A stretch of 64,000 bases of DNA from Mycolicibacterium litorale (GCF_010731695.1 NZ_AP022586.1:1922001-1986000), one strand, 5' to 3'; counted from the first letter of the stretch, positions 32,768-44,352 are shown. Translations and numbers: made by a program. The notes: generated by a model not told the origin, from the sequence alone.

Positions 32768-32787
32768 GTGCACGCTATCGCGTGCAC
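32768..32787 (-). promoter_or_regulatory. Perfect palindrome over the echA12 promoter
   Basis: GTGCACGC-N4-GCGTGCAC, 8-base arms. On the minus strand it covers TAGCGT (32772-32777), the putative echA12 -10 element, so a bound protein would block transcription. It lies between the thioredoxin stop and the echA12 start. Confidence 0.5.
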
Positions 32788-32800
32788 CTCGTGGGACACG

Positions 32801-33166
32801 TCACTCGGACGGCGCGTTCTCCTGTGCGGCGATCGCGGCGTCGATGTCGAACTCCTTGACCTTCTGCACCAGATCCTCGAGCGCGGCGGGTGGGAGCGCG
32901 CCGGCCTGGTTGAAGACCAGCTTGCCCTTCTTGAACGCCATCAGCGTCGGGATGGACCGGATGTCCGCTGCGGCCGCCAGCTGCTGTTCCGCCTCGGTGT
33001 CGACCTTGGCGTAGACGACGTCCGGGTGCTTCTCGGACGAGGCGGCGAAGGTGGGCGCGAACTGCTTACAGGGGCCGCACCACGACGCCCAGAAATCGAC
33101 GAGCACGATCTCGTTCTCGGTGATCGTCTCGTTGAACTGATCTGCGGTGATGTCTTGGGTAGCCAC
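32801..33166 (-). CDS. Thioredoxin (Rv1471 type)
   Basis: 121 residues. Thioredoxin fold with the active site FWASWCGPCKQFAP and the cis-proline region SIPTLMAFKKG. It reduces protein disulfides in the cytoplasm; no signal peptide. GTG 33166 follows a TTAGGAC ribosome-binding site. The last 20 residues are an Ala/Glu-rich extension. M. tuberculosis calls the gene in this position trxB1, a confusing name since it encodes thioredoxin and not its reductase. Confidence 0.95.
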   Translation of the reverse strand: MATQDITADQFNETITENEIVLVDFWASWCGPCKQFAPTFAASSEKHPDVVYAKVDTEAEQQLAAAADIRSIPTLMAFKKGKLVFNQAGALPPAALEDLVQKVKEFDIDAAIAAQENAPSE

Positions 33167-33238
33167 GAAAGTCCTAACGCCGGGGTCGGGTGTTGTGTTC
33201 CCCCGCTCGGTGCAGGCAAACCGCCGCCGAGACCGACG

Positions 33239-33826
33239 TCACGGCTCCGGGGCCGCCGCGGTGCGCTCCTCGTCCCCCGGCTCGTCGAGCGCCTGCTGGG
33301 CGAGTGCGGACGCCAGCGCCGCGTTGAGCAGCAGCTCGCGCCGCCGAGACGGCCACCAGAACAGCTCGATCGCCAGCAGGCCGAGGTAGACACACGACGC
33401 GGCGGTCTCGCGCACCGAACCGGCCACCGCATCCCACGCCGCGCTCCCCAGCGCGACCACGATCACCAGCCAAACCACCCAGCGGTACGGGTGCAGCCGT
33501 TCGGCCGCGGCCCGCAACCCTGCGCTGTAGTCGACGACGCCGGCGGCCAGACGCTTGTCGTCGACCCGATAGCCGCGGCGCGCGGCGCGCACGATCGTCA
33601 CCCGTTCGGCGCCGGAGAAGTCGGCAGCGCCGGGCCAGTACGTGCTCATCCGCCGCGACGTCGACACTCCCATGGCGACGCCCATGACCACGAACACGAT
33701 CGCCCCGGCGACGAGGAGTCCGGAGTCGAGCAGCGCGAGCGCGCCGAAGAACAGCCCTGTCGTCGCGCCGATCAGCAGCCCCCGCGCGAGCACACCACCG
33801 CGCCACCCGGTGGCGGGAACCGTCAT
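33239..33826 (-). CDS. Conserved membrane protein of unknown function
   Basis: 195 residues with two hydrophobic hairpins: helices near 12-30 and 34-52, then near 115-132 and 138-158, separated by a polar segment with TSRRMSTYWPG and RVTIVRAARRGYRVDD. The acidic C-terminus is cytoplasmic. ATG 33826 is taken, with a GTG directly before it as an alternative. It sits where M. tuberculosis has fadE15, PE_PGRS29 and ctpD. I do not recognise a functional family. Confidence 0.75.
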   Translation of the reverse strand: MTVPATGWRGGVLARGLLIGATTGLFFGALALLDSGLLVAGAIVFVVMGVAMGVSTSRRMSTYWPGAADFSGAERVTIVRAARRGYRVDDKRLAAGVVDYSAGLRAAAERLHPYRWVVWLVIVVALGSAAWDAVAGSVRETAASCVYLGLLAIELFWWPSRRRELLLNAALASALAQQALDEPGDEERTAAAPEP

Positions 33827-33864
33827 CACAGCGAGATTGTCGCCCGCCGGACGACGTCAGGGAG

Positions 33865-34212
33865 CTAGACGGTGAAACCGAGGGCGCGAAGCTGTTCGCG
33901 GCCGTCCTCGGTGATCTTGTCCGGGCCCCACGGCGGATTCCACACCCAGTTGATCTTGATCTCGTTGACCAGGCCCGCGCCGACCAGCGCGGTGCGCGAC
34001 TGGTCCTCGATCACATCGGTCAGCGGGCACGCCGCCGACGTCAGCGTCATGTCGATCAACGCGACATCGCCGGCGTCGCCCTTCTCGACGCCCAGTCCGT
34101 AGACCAGGCCGAGATCGACGACGTTGATGCCGAGTTCGGGGTCCACGACGTCGCGCATCGCCTCCTCGATGTCGGCGAGCAGTTCCTCGTTGGGTGCCGT
34201 CGTTTCGCTCAT
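33865..34212 (-). CDS. sufT: SufT / MIP18-family (DUF59) Fe-S assembly protein
   Basis: 115 residues. DUF59 core: ADIEEAMRDVVDPELGINVVDLG, then TSAACPLTDVIED with the conserved cysteine, then INWVWNPPWGPDKI. Proteins of this family help mature iron-sulfur proteins. ATG 34212 overlaps the sufU stop (ATGA) and closes the SUF operon; an in-frame upstream start would lie inside sufU. Confidence 0.93.
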   Translation of the reverse strand: MSETTAPNEELLADIEEAMRDVVDPELGINVVDLGLVYGLGVEKGDAGDVALIDMTLTSAACPLTDVIEDQSRTALVGAGLVNEIKINWVWNPPWGPDKITEDGREQLRALGFTV

Positions 34213-34667
34213 CGTTTCTCCTCCGAATCGTGGGACGCCTGCGCGACCGCGTCCTTGAAAGCCATCCAGCCGAGCAGCGCGCACTTCACGCGAGCCGGGT
34301 ACTTCGAGACGCCGGCGAAGGCGATGCCGTCGCCCAGGACGTCCTCGTCCCCGTCGATGGTGCCCCGCGACGAGACCATCTCGGTGAACGCGGCGACGGT
34401 CTTGAGCGCGTCGCCGACCGTCGTCCCGATCACCTGATCGGTCAGCACCGACGTCGACGCCTGGCTGATGGAACAGCCCTGCCCGTCGTAGGACACATCC
34501 GCGACCGTCTCGCCGTCCTCACCGAGGGACACGCGCAGCGTCACCTCGTCGCCGCAGGTGGGGTTGACGTGGTGCACCTCGGCGCCGAACGGTTCACGCA
34601 GCCCGCGGTGATGCGGATGCTTGTAGTGATCGAGGATCACTTCCTGGTAGATCTGCTCGAGCCGCAT
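34209..34667 (-). CDS. sufU: SufU, zinc-dependent sulfurtransferase of the SUF system
   Basis: 152 residues. Zinc ligands C38 and D40 in NPTCGDE, C65 in GQGCSIS and C129 in RVKCALLGW are all present, as in Bacillus SufU. SufU accepts persulfide sulfur from SufS and passes it to the SufBCD scaffold; it is not the scaffold itself. Starts three bases after the sufS stop. Confidence 0.96.
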   Translation of the reverse strand: MRLEQIYQEVILDHYKHPHHRGLREPFGAEVHHVNPTCGDEVTLRVSLGEDGETVADVSYDGQGCSISQASTSVLTDQVIGTTVGDALKTVAAFTEMVSSRGTIDGDEDVLGDGIAFAGVSKYPARVKCALLGWMAFKDAVAQASHDSEEKR

Positions 34668-34670
34668 CGC

Positions 34671-36726
<2,056 letters not shown>

Positions 36727-36727
<1 letters not shown>

Positions 36728-37917
36728 TACGAATTGCTTCCTTCAGTGAGCTCGAGTTCGCGTTCGATGGCGGCGGTGAGGCGCTCCCGGACCGCGGGCA
36801 CCGCGATCTTGCCGATGATCTCGCCGAAGAAGCCGCGCACGATCAACCGGCGCGCCTGGGGTTCGGGAATGCCCCGCGCCTGCAGGTAGAACATCTGCTC
36901 GTCGTCGAATCGGCCGGTGGCACTGGCGTGCCCGGCCCCGACGATCTCGCCGGTCTCGATCTCGAGGTTGGGGACCGAGTCGGCGCGGGCACCGTCGGTG
37001 AGCACCAGGTTGCGGTTCACCTCGAAGGTGTCGGTGCCGGCGGCCGCCGCGCGGATCAGCACGTCGCCCACCCAGACGGCGTGCGCGTCGGGCTTGTTCG
37101 AATGCGGATCGCCCTGCAGCGCACCCTTGTAGAGCACGTCGGACTTGCAGTTCGGCACGGCGTGGTCGACGAGCAGGCGCGATTCGAAGTGCTGGCCGTC
37201 GTCGGCGAAATACGTGCCGAGCATCTTCGCGTCACCACCCGGCGCGGTGAAACGCACGATGGCCGTGGTGCGCACGACGTCGCCGCCCAGCGTCACGTTG
37301 ACGTGCCCGAGCACCGCATCCTTGCCCAGGCGGGCGTGATGGGAGCTGACGTGCACCATGTCGTCGGCCCAGTCGGCGATCCAGATCACGCCGAGACCGG
37401 CCGAGTCGCCGACGATGAGCTCGACGTTGTCGGCGTAGGTTCCGCTGCCACGCAGGTCCACGACGACGATGGCCCGCGACAGCTCCTCGAGGCGGATCTG
37501 CAGGTGCCCGTAGGCCACCGCACCCTCGCCGGGTCCGTCGACGGTGATCTCGATCGGCTCGGCGACCTCGGTGTCGCGCGCGACGGTCACCACCGTCGCC
37601 GACTCGAAGGACGAGTACGCCTGCGCCGCAACACGATCCGACGGGACACCGCCCTGACCGAGCCGCGCGTCACCGCGCTGCACGGTCTCGACGGTGACGC
37701 CGGGCCGCTCGGACACGATGATCTCGGCGCGGCCGCTGGCCGGAGCCGACCCGTCGTGCAGCCCGCGCAGCCGCCGCAGCGGGGTGAACCGCCAGATCTC
37801 GTCGCGGCCACCGGGGACCTCGAAGGCGTTGACGTCGAACGACGAGAACAGCTCGCCCTTGTTCAGCGCGGAACCCGCGGGTGTCCCTTCGGCCGCCGCG
37901 GTCAGATTCGATACCAC
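36727..37917 (-). CDS. sufD: SufD, scaffold component
   Basis: 396 residues. Mostly beta-helix, with the SufBD core [24 protein letters not shown] near the C-terminus and conserved histidine and cysteine positions in the middle ([11 protein letters not shown]). Forms SufB-SufC2-SufD. GTG 37917 overlaps the sufB stop by one base. Confidence 0.97.
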
Positions 37918-39380
37918 TAGCCGACAGCCCCTTCCATCTGCAGCTCGATCAGACGGTTGAGCTCCAGCGCGTACTCCATCGGCAGTTCCTTGGCGATCGG
38001 CTCGACGAAGCCGCGCACGACCATCGCCATTGCCTCGTCCTCGGTCAGCCCGCGGCTCATCAGGTAGAACAGCTGGTCCTCGCTGACCTTGGAGACCGTG
38101 GCCTCGTGGCCCATCGTCACGTCGTCCTCACGGATGTCGACGTACGGGTAGGTGTCGCTGCGGCTGATCGTATCGACAAGCAGCGCATCGCATTTCACGC
38201 TCGAGCGCGAACCGTGCGCACCCTTGTTCACCTGGACCAGACCGCGGTAGGACGCACGGCCGCCACCGCGGGCCACCGACTTGGACACGATGTTGCTGGA
38301 GGTCTGCGGCGCGAGGTGCAGCATCTTGGCGCCGGTGTCCTGGTGCTGCCCCTCACCGGCGAATGCCACCGAGAGCACCTCGCCCTTGGCGTGCTCACCG
38401 GTCATCCAGACGGCCGGGTACTTCATCGTGACCTTGGAGCCGATGTTGCCGTCGACCCACTCCATCGTGGCGCCGGCCTCGGCGCGGGCACGCTTGGTGA
38501 CCAGGTTGTAGACGTTGTTCGACCAGTTCTGGATGGTGGTGTAGCGGCAGCGGCCGCCCGGCTTGACGATGATCTCGACGACCGCGGAGTGCAGCGAGTC
38601 GCTCTTGTAGATCGGCGCCGTGCAGCCCTCGACGTAGTGCACGTAGGCGTCCTCGTCGACGATGATCAGCGTCCGCTCGAACTGGCCCATGTTCTCGGTG
38701 TTGATCCGGAAGTAGGCCTGCAGCGGGATGTCGACGTGCACGCCCTTCGGCACGTAGATGAACGAACCGCCCGACCACACCGCGGTGTTGAGCGCGGAGA
38801 ACTTGTTGTCGCCGGCCGGGATCACGGTGCCGAAGTACTGCTTGAACAGCTCCGGATGCTCCTTGAGGGCGGTGTCGGTGTCGAGGAAGATGACGCCCTG
38901 CTTCTCGAGGTCCTCACGGATCGAGTGGTAGACGACCTCCGACTCGTACTGGGCGGCGACACCGGAGACCAGGCGCTGCTTCTCGGCCTCGGGGATGCCC
39001 AGCTTGTCGTAGGTGTTGCGGATGTCCTCGGGCAGGTCGTCCCACGTGGCGGCCTGCTTCTCGCTGGAGCGCACGAAGTACTTGATGTTCTCGAAGTCGA
39101 TGCCGTCGAGGTTTGAACCCCAGTTCGGCATCGGCTTCTTGTCGAACGTGCGCAACGCGCGCAGGCGGACGTCGAGCATCCACTCCGGCTCGCTCTTCTT
39201 CGCCGAGATGTCGCGGACGACCGCCTCGGACAGGCCGCGCTGCGCGCTGGCGCCCGCGACGTCGGAGTCCGACCAGCCGTAGCCGTAACGGCCCAGCGAG
39301 GCGATGGCCTGCTCCTGCGACAGCGGCTCCCCGATCTTGTGCTCGGGGGTGACGGCGGTCGTCTCCGGGGTGGCGGTCAT
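37917..39380 (-). CDS. sufB: SufB, Fe-S cluster scaffold
   Basis: 487 residues. Conserved SufB segments: [53 protein letters not shown] and [17 protein letters not shown]. Clusters are assembled on SufB. The M. tuberculosis gene carries an intein; this frame is uninterrupted and of normal length, so no protein splicing is needed. ATG 39380 overlaps the sufR stop (ATGA); an in-frame extension lies inside sufR. Confidence 0.98.
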   Translation of the reverse strand: MTATPETTAVTPEHKIGEPLSQEQAIASLGRYGYGWSDSDVAGASAQRGLSEAVVRDISAKKSEPEWMLDVRLRALRTFDKKPMPNWGSNLDGIDFENIKYFVRSSEKQAATWDDLPEDIRNTYDKLGIPEAEKQRLVSGVAAQYESEVVYHSIREDLEKQGVIFLDTDTALKEHPELFKQYFGTVIPAGDNKFSALNTAVWSGGSFIYVPKGVHVDIPLQAYFRINTENMGQFERTLIIVDEDAYVHYVEGCTAPIYKSDSLHSAVVEIIVKPGGRCRYTTIQNWSNNVYNLVTKRARAEAGATMEWVDGNIGSKVTMKYPAVWMTGEHAKGEVLSVAFAGEGQHQDTGAKMLHLAPQTSSNIVSKSVARGGGRASYRGLVQVNKGAHGSRSSVKCDALLVDTISRSDTYPYVDIREDDVTMGHEATVSKVSEDQLFYLMSRGLTEDEAMAMVVRGFVEPIAKELPMEYALELNRLIELQMEGAVG

Positions 39381-40132
39381 GTCGACGCTCCTTGAGGGGT
39401 CGTAACGGATCCGGCGCGGGCTGTGCGCCGGAGGGATTCTTGCTTGTCGGGCTGCAGCGGTACGTGGGTGGTGCAGGCGCAATCGCCGTTGACGATCGTG
39501 GCCAGCCGCTGCACGTGGGTGCCGAGGATCTCGGCGAACGCCTCGCGCTCGGCTTCACACAGCTCCGGGAACTCCTCGGCGACGTGCGAAACCGGGCAGT
39601 GGTGCTGGCAGATCTGCACACCGTCGATCGGGCCGCTGACCCGCGTGGTGGTGGTCGCGTACCCGGCTGCGGTGAGCGCGTCGGCCACCCGCTCGGCGGT
39701 GTCTTCGACACCCTCTTCAACACCACCGACCCCCTCGGTTACTCCCGACAGGATGGTGTCGATCCGACGGCGCGCGAAGGTGCGGACGGCGTCGTCGCCG
39801 CCGATCTCGCGCAGCTGGCGCATTGCCGCCGCCGCGAGGTCGTCGTAAGTGTGGCCGAGCTTGGCGCGGCCTGCGGCGGTGAGCCGGTAACGCTTGGCCG
39901 GGCGGCCGCGGCCGCTGTGCTCCCACGCCGCGGCGGGGGCGGCCTGCGCGTCGCCCGCCTCGATCAGCGCGTCCAGATGACGGCGCACACCTGCCGCCGA
40001 GATGCCGAGTCGATCGCCGATCGCCGATGCGGTGACCGGGCCCTGCAGCAGCACCTGGATGATCGCACTGCGGGTGTGCCCGTCCGAGACGTGCGCAGCG
40101 GACGCGCGGGCAGCCTCGGTAGGGATTTTCAC
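39377..40132 (-). CDS. sufR: SufR, Fe-S-dependent repressor of the suf operon
   Basis: 251 residues. Winged helix-turn-helix at about 18-90 ([32 protein letters not shown]). Cluster ligand candidates C175, C179 and C192 ([18 protein letters not shown]), plus C218 and C220. SufR represses suf when its cluster is intact and releases DNA under iron or oxidative stress. It starts with GTG and heads the operon; a 22-bp palindrome lies 32 bases upstream. Confidence 0.95.
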   Translation of the reverse strand: MKIPTEAARASAAHVSDGHTRSAIIQVLLQGPVTASAIGDRLGISAAGVRRHLDALIEAGDAQAAPAAAWEHSGRGRPAKRYRLTAAGRAKLGHTYDDLAAAAMRQLREIGGDDAVRTFARRRIDTILSGVTEGVGGVEEGVEDTAERVADALTAAGYATTTTRVSGPIDGVQICQHHCPVSHVAEEFPELCEAEREAFAEILGTHVQRLATIVNGDCACTTHVPLQPDKQESLRRTARAGSVTTPQGAST

Positions 40133-40164
40133 AACACCATTGTGACGGAATTAGCCAGCCGGTT

Positions 40165-40186
40165 CCACCAAGGTCACCCTTAGTGG
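40165..40186. promoter_or_regulatory. Candidate SufR operator
   Basis: CCACCAAGG-N4-CCTTAGTGG: 9-base arms with one mismatch. It covers the expected -35 region for sufR, whose -10 may be the TAATTC/CTAATT stretch near 40150 on the minus strand, and lies upstream of the divergent mptB promoter, so it could affect both. The match to SufR is inferred from position. Confidence 0.55.
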
Positions 40187-40215
40187 AGCGTGATAGTTCC
40201 CATAGGCCCGGCGGC

Positions 40216-40221
40216 TACGCT
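40216..40221 (+). promoter_or_regulatory. mptB -10 element, leaderless type
   Basis: TACGCT followed by six bases and then the mptB ATG. The predicted transcription start coincides with the start codon; no Shine-Dalgarno sequence is present. Confidence 0.5.
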
Positions 40222-40227
40222 TCTCGA

Positions 40228-41967
40228 ATGGCTCGTATGGCCGGGCGGCTGCAGTCCTTCAGTTCCTCGATCGCCCGCTGGCACGGCGACGAGCGCACTG
40301 TTGGCTCACCACTGACCGAGGCCGATCTGGTCGCGCTGCGCCGGACCCGTCTGTTCGGCGCGACCGGCACGGTGCTGATGGCGATCGGCGCACTGGGCGC
40401 CGGGGCGCGGCCCGTCGTGCAGGACCCCACCTTCGGCGTCCGGTTGCTCAACCTGCCGTCCCGGATCCAGACCGTCTCGCTGACGATGACGACGACGGGT
40501 GCGGTGATGATGGCGCTGGCCTGGCTGATGCTGGGCCGCTTCGCGCTCGGCAGCAGGCGGATGTCGCGCAGCCAGACCGACCGCACGCTGCTGCTGTGGG
40601 CGATCCCGCTGCTGATCGCACCGCCGATGTACAGCAAGGACGTCTACTCCTACCTCGCCCAGAGCGAGATCTCGCTGCAGGGGCTCGACCCGTACAAGGT
40701 CGGACCCGCCACAGGGCTGGGACTCGACCACGTGTTCACGCTGTCGGTGCCCAGCCTGTGGCGGGAGACGCCCGCCCCGTACGGTCCGCTGTTCCTGTGG
40801 ATCGGGCAGACGATCTCCTCGATCACCGGCGAGAACATCGTGTGGGCCGTCCTTTTCCACCGGCTGGTCGTGCTCGCCGGTGTCGGGCTGATCGTGTGGG
40901 CCACCCCGCGGCTGGCCCGCCGCTGCGGCGTCGCCGAGGTCAGTGCCCTGTGGCTGGGACCCTGCAATCCCCTGCTGTTCATGCACCTGGTCGCCGGTAT
41001 CCACAACGAGGCGCTCATGCTCGGGCTGATGCTGGCGGGCACCGAATTCGCCCTGCGGGGAGTGGACGCCGTTCGTCCGCTCGTCCCCCGGCCCCTGCAC
41101 TGGCCGTCGGGCCGCCCGCAGTGGGCCCGGTGGTATCCGATGGCGATGCTGCTCACAGGCACCGTGCTGATCGCGATGTCCTCTCAGGTGAAACTGCCGT
41201 CGCTGCTCGCCCTCGGCTTCGTCGCGATGGCGCTGGCCTGCCGCTGGGGCGGCACTGTGAAGGCGTTCTTCATCGCAGGCGGGTCGCTGACCGCGGTGGC
41301 GGTCGCCGTCATGGCGGTGATCGGCTGGGCCAGCGGGCTGGGCTTCGGGTGGTTGTTCACGCTCGGCACCGCCAACGTGGTGCGCAGCTGGATGTCCCCG
41401 CCGACGCTGATCGCGCTGGGCACCGGTCAGGTCGGCATCCTGCTCGGCCTCGGCGACCACACCACCGCGATCCTCGCACTCACCCGTGCCATCGGCGTCA
41501 GCATCATCGCGGTGCTGGTGAGCGGTCTGCTGCTGGCGGTGCTGCGCGGCCGGCTGCACCCGGTCGGCGGCCTCGGCGTGGCGCTGGGCGCCACGGTCCT
41601 GCTCTTCCCCGTCGTGCAGCCCTGGTATCTGCTGTGGGCGATCATCCCGCTCGCGACGTGGGCCACCCGCCCGGGCTTCCGCGGCGCGACCATCGCGATC
41701 ACGCTGATCGTCGGCATCTTCGGCCCCACCGCCAACGGCGATCGGTTCGCCCTGTTCCAGATCGTGATGGCGACGCTGGCCAGCACCGTCGTGGTCGCGG
41801 CGCTGATGGCGCTGACCTGGCGCCGCCTGCCTTGGCAGCCGCTGCCCGAGGGGGACCCGCCCGCCATGCCGGCGTCGCCGCCCCCGCCGTCGGCGCCCGG
41901 CGGAGACGGTCCGCGACCACCGCAGACACGATCCGCCGCACCGGGCGCATACGCTGATTCCCCGTGA
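40228..41967 (+). CDS. mptB: Alpha-(1->6)-mannopyranosyltransferase MptB
   Basis: 579 residues with about 13 membrane helices, a GT-C glycosyltransferase that extends the alpha-1,6-mannan core of lipomannan/lipoarabinomannan using polyprenyl-phosphomannose. Seen: the luminal-loop motif MYSKDVYSYLAQSEISLQGLDP near residues 133-152 with the acidic catalytic candidates, and a Pro/Ala/Ser-rich C-terminal tail. ATG 40228 (MARMAGRLQ) sits at the predicted leaderless transcription start; the in-frame ATG-like codon at 40183 lies in the suf operator. Overlaps the ABC ATPase gene by 4 bp, as Rv1459c-Rv1458c. Confidence 0.9.
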   Translation: MARMAGRLQSFSSSIARWHGDERTVGSPLTEADLVALRRTRLFGATGTVLMAIGALGAGARPVVQDPTFGVRLLNLPSRIQTVSLTMTTTGAVMMALAWLMLGRFALGSRRMSRSQTDRTLLLWAIPLLIAPPMYSKDVYSYLAQSEISLQGLDPYKVGPATGLGLDHVFTLSVPSLWRETPAPYGPLFLWIGQTISSITGENIVWAVLFHRLVVLAGVGLIVWATPRLARRCGVAEVSALWLGPCNPLLFMHLVAGIHNEALMLGLMLAGTEFALRGVDAVRPLVPRPLHWPSGRPQWARWYPMAMLLTGTVLIAMSSQVKLPSLLALGFVAMALACRWGGTVKAFFIAGGSLTAVAVAVMAVIGWASGLGFGWLFTLGTANVVRSWMSPPTLIALGTGQVGILLGLGDHTTAILALTRAIGVSIIAVLVSGLLLAVLRGRLHPVGGLGVALGATVLLFPVVQPWYLLWAIIPLATWATRPGFRGATIAITLIVGIFGPTANGDRFALFQIVMATLASTVVVAALMALTWRRLPWQPLPEGDPPAMPASPPPPSAPGGDGPRPPQTRSAAPGAYADSP

Positions 41968-42929
41968 CCACCGGACCCGAAGCCGCCGGCTCGCCGCACG
42001 AGCGCTCGTCCGCTCAGCCCGTGCGGCTGCGCGGCGTGACCAAGCGCTACGGGTCGACCACGGCGGTCGACGGCCTCGACCTCGACGTCCACCGTGCCGA
42101 AGTGCTGGCGCTGCTGGGCCCCAACGGCGCGGGCAAGACGACGACGGTCGAGATGTGCGAAGGGTTCCTGCGCCCCGACGCCGGGACCATCGAGATCCTC
42201 GGCATGGACCCGGCCGCCCACAACAACAGGGTGCGTGAGCGCATCGGCGTCATGCTGCAGGGCGGCGGCGGTTATCCGGCCGCGCGCGCCGGCGAGATGC
42301 TCGACCTCGTCGCCGCCTACGCCGCCGATCCGCTCGACCCGCAGTGGCTGCTCGACACCCTCGGCCTCACCGACGTCGCGCGCACCACCTACCGCAGGCT
42401 CTCCGGCGGCCAACAGCAGCGGCTGGCGTTGGCGTGCGCCGTCGTCGGGCGTCCCGAACTCGTGTTCCTCGACGAACCGACGGCCGGGATGGACGCCCAC
42501 GCCCGCATCGTGGTGTGGGAGCTGATCGATGCGCTGCGCCGTGACGGCGTCACCGTCGTGCTGACCACCCACCAGCTGACCGAGGCCGAACAGCTGGCCG
42601 ACCGGCTGGTGATCATCGACCGCGGCGTCGCGGTGGCCACCGGGACGCCCGCCGAACTGATGCGCAGCGGCGCCGAGAACCAGCTGCGGTTCAGCGCGCC
42701 CCCCAAACTCGACCTGTCGCTGTTGGTGACCGCGCTGCCGGAGAGCTACCGCGCCACCGAGACCTCGCCGGGTGAGTACCTGGTCGAGGGCCACGTCGAC
42801 CCGCAGGTGCTGGCCACCGTGACGGCGTGGTGTGCACGGGTGAACGTGCTGGCCACCGACATGCGCGTCGAACAGCGCAGCCTCGAGGACGTGTTTCTGG
42901 ACCTGACCGGCCGGGAGTTGCGGAAATGA
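41964..42929 (+). CDS. ABC exporter ATPase (Rv1458c type)
   Basis: 321 residues. ABC ATPase: Walker A GPNGAGKTTTVEM, signature [12 protein letters not shown], Walker B ELVFLDEPTAGMDAHA, D-loop and H (TTHQLTE). After residue 230 comes a DrrA-like C-terminal extension. It powers export with the adjacent permease. The GTG start overlaps the mptB stop (GTGA). Substrate unknown; coupling to mptB suggests a lipid or envelope precursor. Confidence 0.92.
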   Translation: MTTGPEAAGSPHERSSAQPVRLRGVTKRYGSTTAVDGLDLDVHRAEVLALLGPNGAGKTTTVEMCEGFLRPDAGTIEILGMDPAAHNNRVRERIGVMLQGGGGYPAARAGEMLDLVAAYAADPLDPQWLLDTLGLTDVARTTYRRLSGGQQQRLALACAVVGRPELVFLDEPTAGMDAHARIVVWELIDALRRDGVTVVLTTHQLTEAEQLADRLVIIDRGVAVATGTPAELMRSGAENQLRFSAPPKLDLSLLVTALPESYRATETSPGEYLVEGHVDPQVLATVTAWCARVNVLATDMRVEQRSLEDVFLDLTGRELRK

Positions 42930-43702
42930 CCACCAACCAGTTCGCGCCGGGCACGTTCACCCCCGACCCGCGGCCCGCCGCGGTGCCGAAGATGCTGGCC
43001 GCCCAGTTCGGTCTCGAACTGCGGTTGCTGCTGCGCAACGGCGAACAGCTGTTGCTGACGATGTTCATCCCGATCACGCTGCTCGTCGGGCTGATCCTGT
43101 TGCCGCTCGGCGACTTCGGCGACGATCGCGCGGGCACGTTCGTGCCCGCGATCATGGCGCTCGCGGTGATCTCGACGGCGTTCACCGGGCAGGCGATCGC
43201 GGTCGCGTTCGACCGTCGCTACGGGGCGCTCAAACGGCTCGGCGCGACCGCGCTGCCGGTGTGGGGCATCATCGCCGGCAAGTCACTCGCCGTGGTCACG
43301 GTGGTGTTCCTGCAGTCGGTGCTGCTCGGGGCCATCGGCCTGGCGCTCGGGTGGCGCCCCGAACCGGCCGGGCTGCTGCTGGGCGCCGTGGTGATCGCGC
43401 TGGGCACCGCCGGATTCGCGGCCCTGGGCCTGCTGCTCGGCGGGACGTTGCGCGCCGAGATCGTGCTGGCGGTCGCCAACCTGCTGTGGTTCGTGTTCGC
43501 CGGGCTCGGCGCGTTGACGCTCGAGGGTCAGGCGGTGCCCGGCGCGCTGGCATGGGCCGCCCGGCTGACACCGTCGGGTGCGCTGACCGAGGCGCTCACC
43601 CAGGCGATGACACTCTCGGTCGACTGGCTGGGCCTCGCCGTTCTCGCGGTGTGGGGCGGCGTGGCGGCGCTATGCGCGCTGCGCTGGTTCCGCTTCACCT
43701 GA
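42926..43702 (+). CDS. ABC-2 type exporter permease (Rv1457c type)
   Basis: 258 residues with six hydrophobic helices and the ABC-2 signature region (LWFVFAGLGALTLEGQAVPGALAWAARLTPSGAL). ATG 42926 overlaps the ATPase stop (ATGA). Acts with the upstream ATPase as a DrrAB-like exporter. Its last 33 bases overlap the convergent DAPG-hydrolase-like gene. Confidence 0.9.
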   Translation: MTTNQFAPGTFTPDPRPAAVPKMLAAQFGLELRLLLRNGEQLLLTMFIPITLLVGLILLPLGDFGDDRAGTFVPAIMALAVISTAFTGQAIAVAFDRRYGALKRLGATALPVWGIIAGKSLAVVTVVFLQSVLLGAIGLALGWRPEPAGLLLGAVVIALGTAGFAALGLLLGGTLRAEIVLAVANLLWFVFAGLGALTLEGQAVPGALAWAARLTPSGALTEALTQAMTLSVDWLGLAVLAVWGGVAALCALRWFRFT

Positions 43703-44299
43703 GACCAGCGCGGGCAGCAGGTATTCCAGCTGGCCGACCTCCTCTATGTTGTGGCGGATCCACGCCCGCAGCTTGTCCTCGGGGAAGTGCCGCGCCACCA
43801 GCCGGTTGACCGGTGAGAGCAGCGTAGACCGCGCGCCCAGGTCCATCACGGTGACGTAGTGCGCCCCGTCCGCTCCCGCCGACCAGGTGTGCTCGAGCTG
43901 GAAGAACACCGCCCCCGCGGCACGTTTGACGAGCCGGATGCCGGTTTCGTCGAGCTTCTCGACCCGCGCCACCTCGTCGATCGTGAATTCGGGCCGCCCG
44001 CCGAACGCCTCGACCATGCGGAAACGGGCGCCGTCGGCCGCGCCGCCGCCGGGCGCCGGCCGGTCGAGCTCCCACCGGATGTGGTCGATCGGATGCCACG
44101 CCAGGTAGCGATCGATGACCTCATCGCCGTACGTCATCGTCTCGCCGAGGTGGGTGAACCAGTCGAGGAGCATCGCGGGCGTCACCCCGGCGAGCGGGCG
44201 GTGATCGATCGTGACGCGCCTGCGGCGGTGGGGTGCGCGGGTGACGTGCACCGTGGCGGTGTCGACCGAGCGCAAGGGATAGAGCACGGGGCGGGACAT
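43670..44299 (-). CDS. DAPG-hydrolase-like (PhlG-type) protein
   Basis: 209 residues, no signal peptide. The segment GVTPAMLLDWFTHLGETMTY, then YLAWHPIDHIRWEL resembles the PhlG/DAPG hydrolase family, zinc enzymes that split a C-C bond of acylated phloroglucinols; H and E/D residues suited to metal binding are present (WHPIDH, VEKLDE, LEHTWS). It is divergent from a TetR gene across an 85-bp gap holding a strong operator, the arrangement of an inducible detoxification gene. ATG 44299 is used since upstream codons lie in the operator. Family call is from memory of the pattern and moderately sure; substrate unknown. Confidence 0.55.
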   Translation of the reverse strand: MSRPVLYPLRSVDTATVHVTRAPHRRRRVTIDHRPLAGVTPAMLLDWFTHLGETMTYGDEVIDRYLAWHPIDHIRWELDRPAPGGGAADGARFRMVEAFGGRPEFTIDEVARVEKLDETGIRLVKRAAGAVFFQLEHTWSAGADGAHYVTVMDLGARSTLLSPVNRLVARHFPEDKLRAWIRHNIEEVGQLEYLLPALVSGEAEPAQRA

Positions 44300-44309
44300 C
44301 GGGACCTCC

Positions 44310-44335
44310 TGCAAGATACGGATTCGTATCTTGCA
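44310..44335. promoter_or_regulatory. TetR operator, primary palindrome
   Basis: TGCAAGATACG-N4-CGTATCTTGCA, perfect 11-base arms, in the 85-bp gap between the DAPG-hydrolase-like gene and the TetR gene, 10 bases before the former. This is very likely the binding site of the adjacent regulator. Confidence 0.8.
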
Positions 44336-44352
44336 CGCTAGAAGCACGCGTT

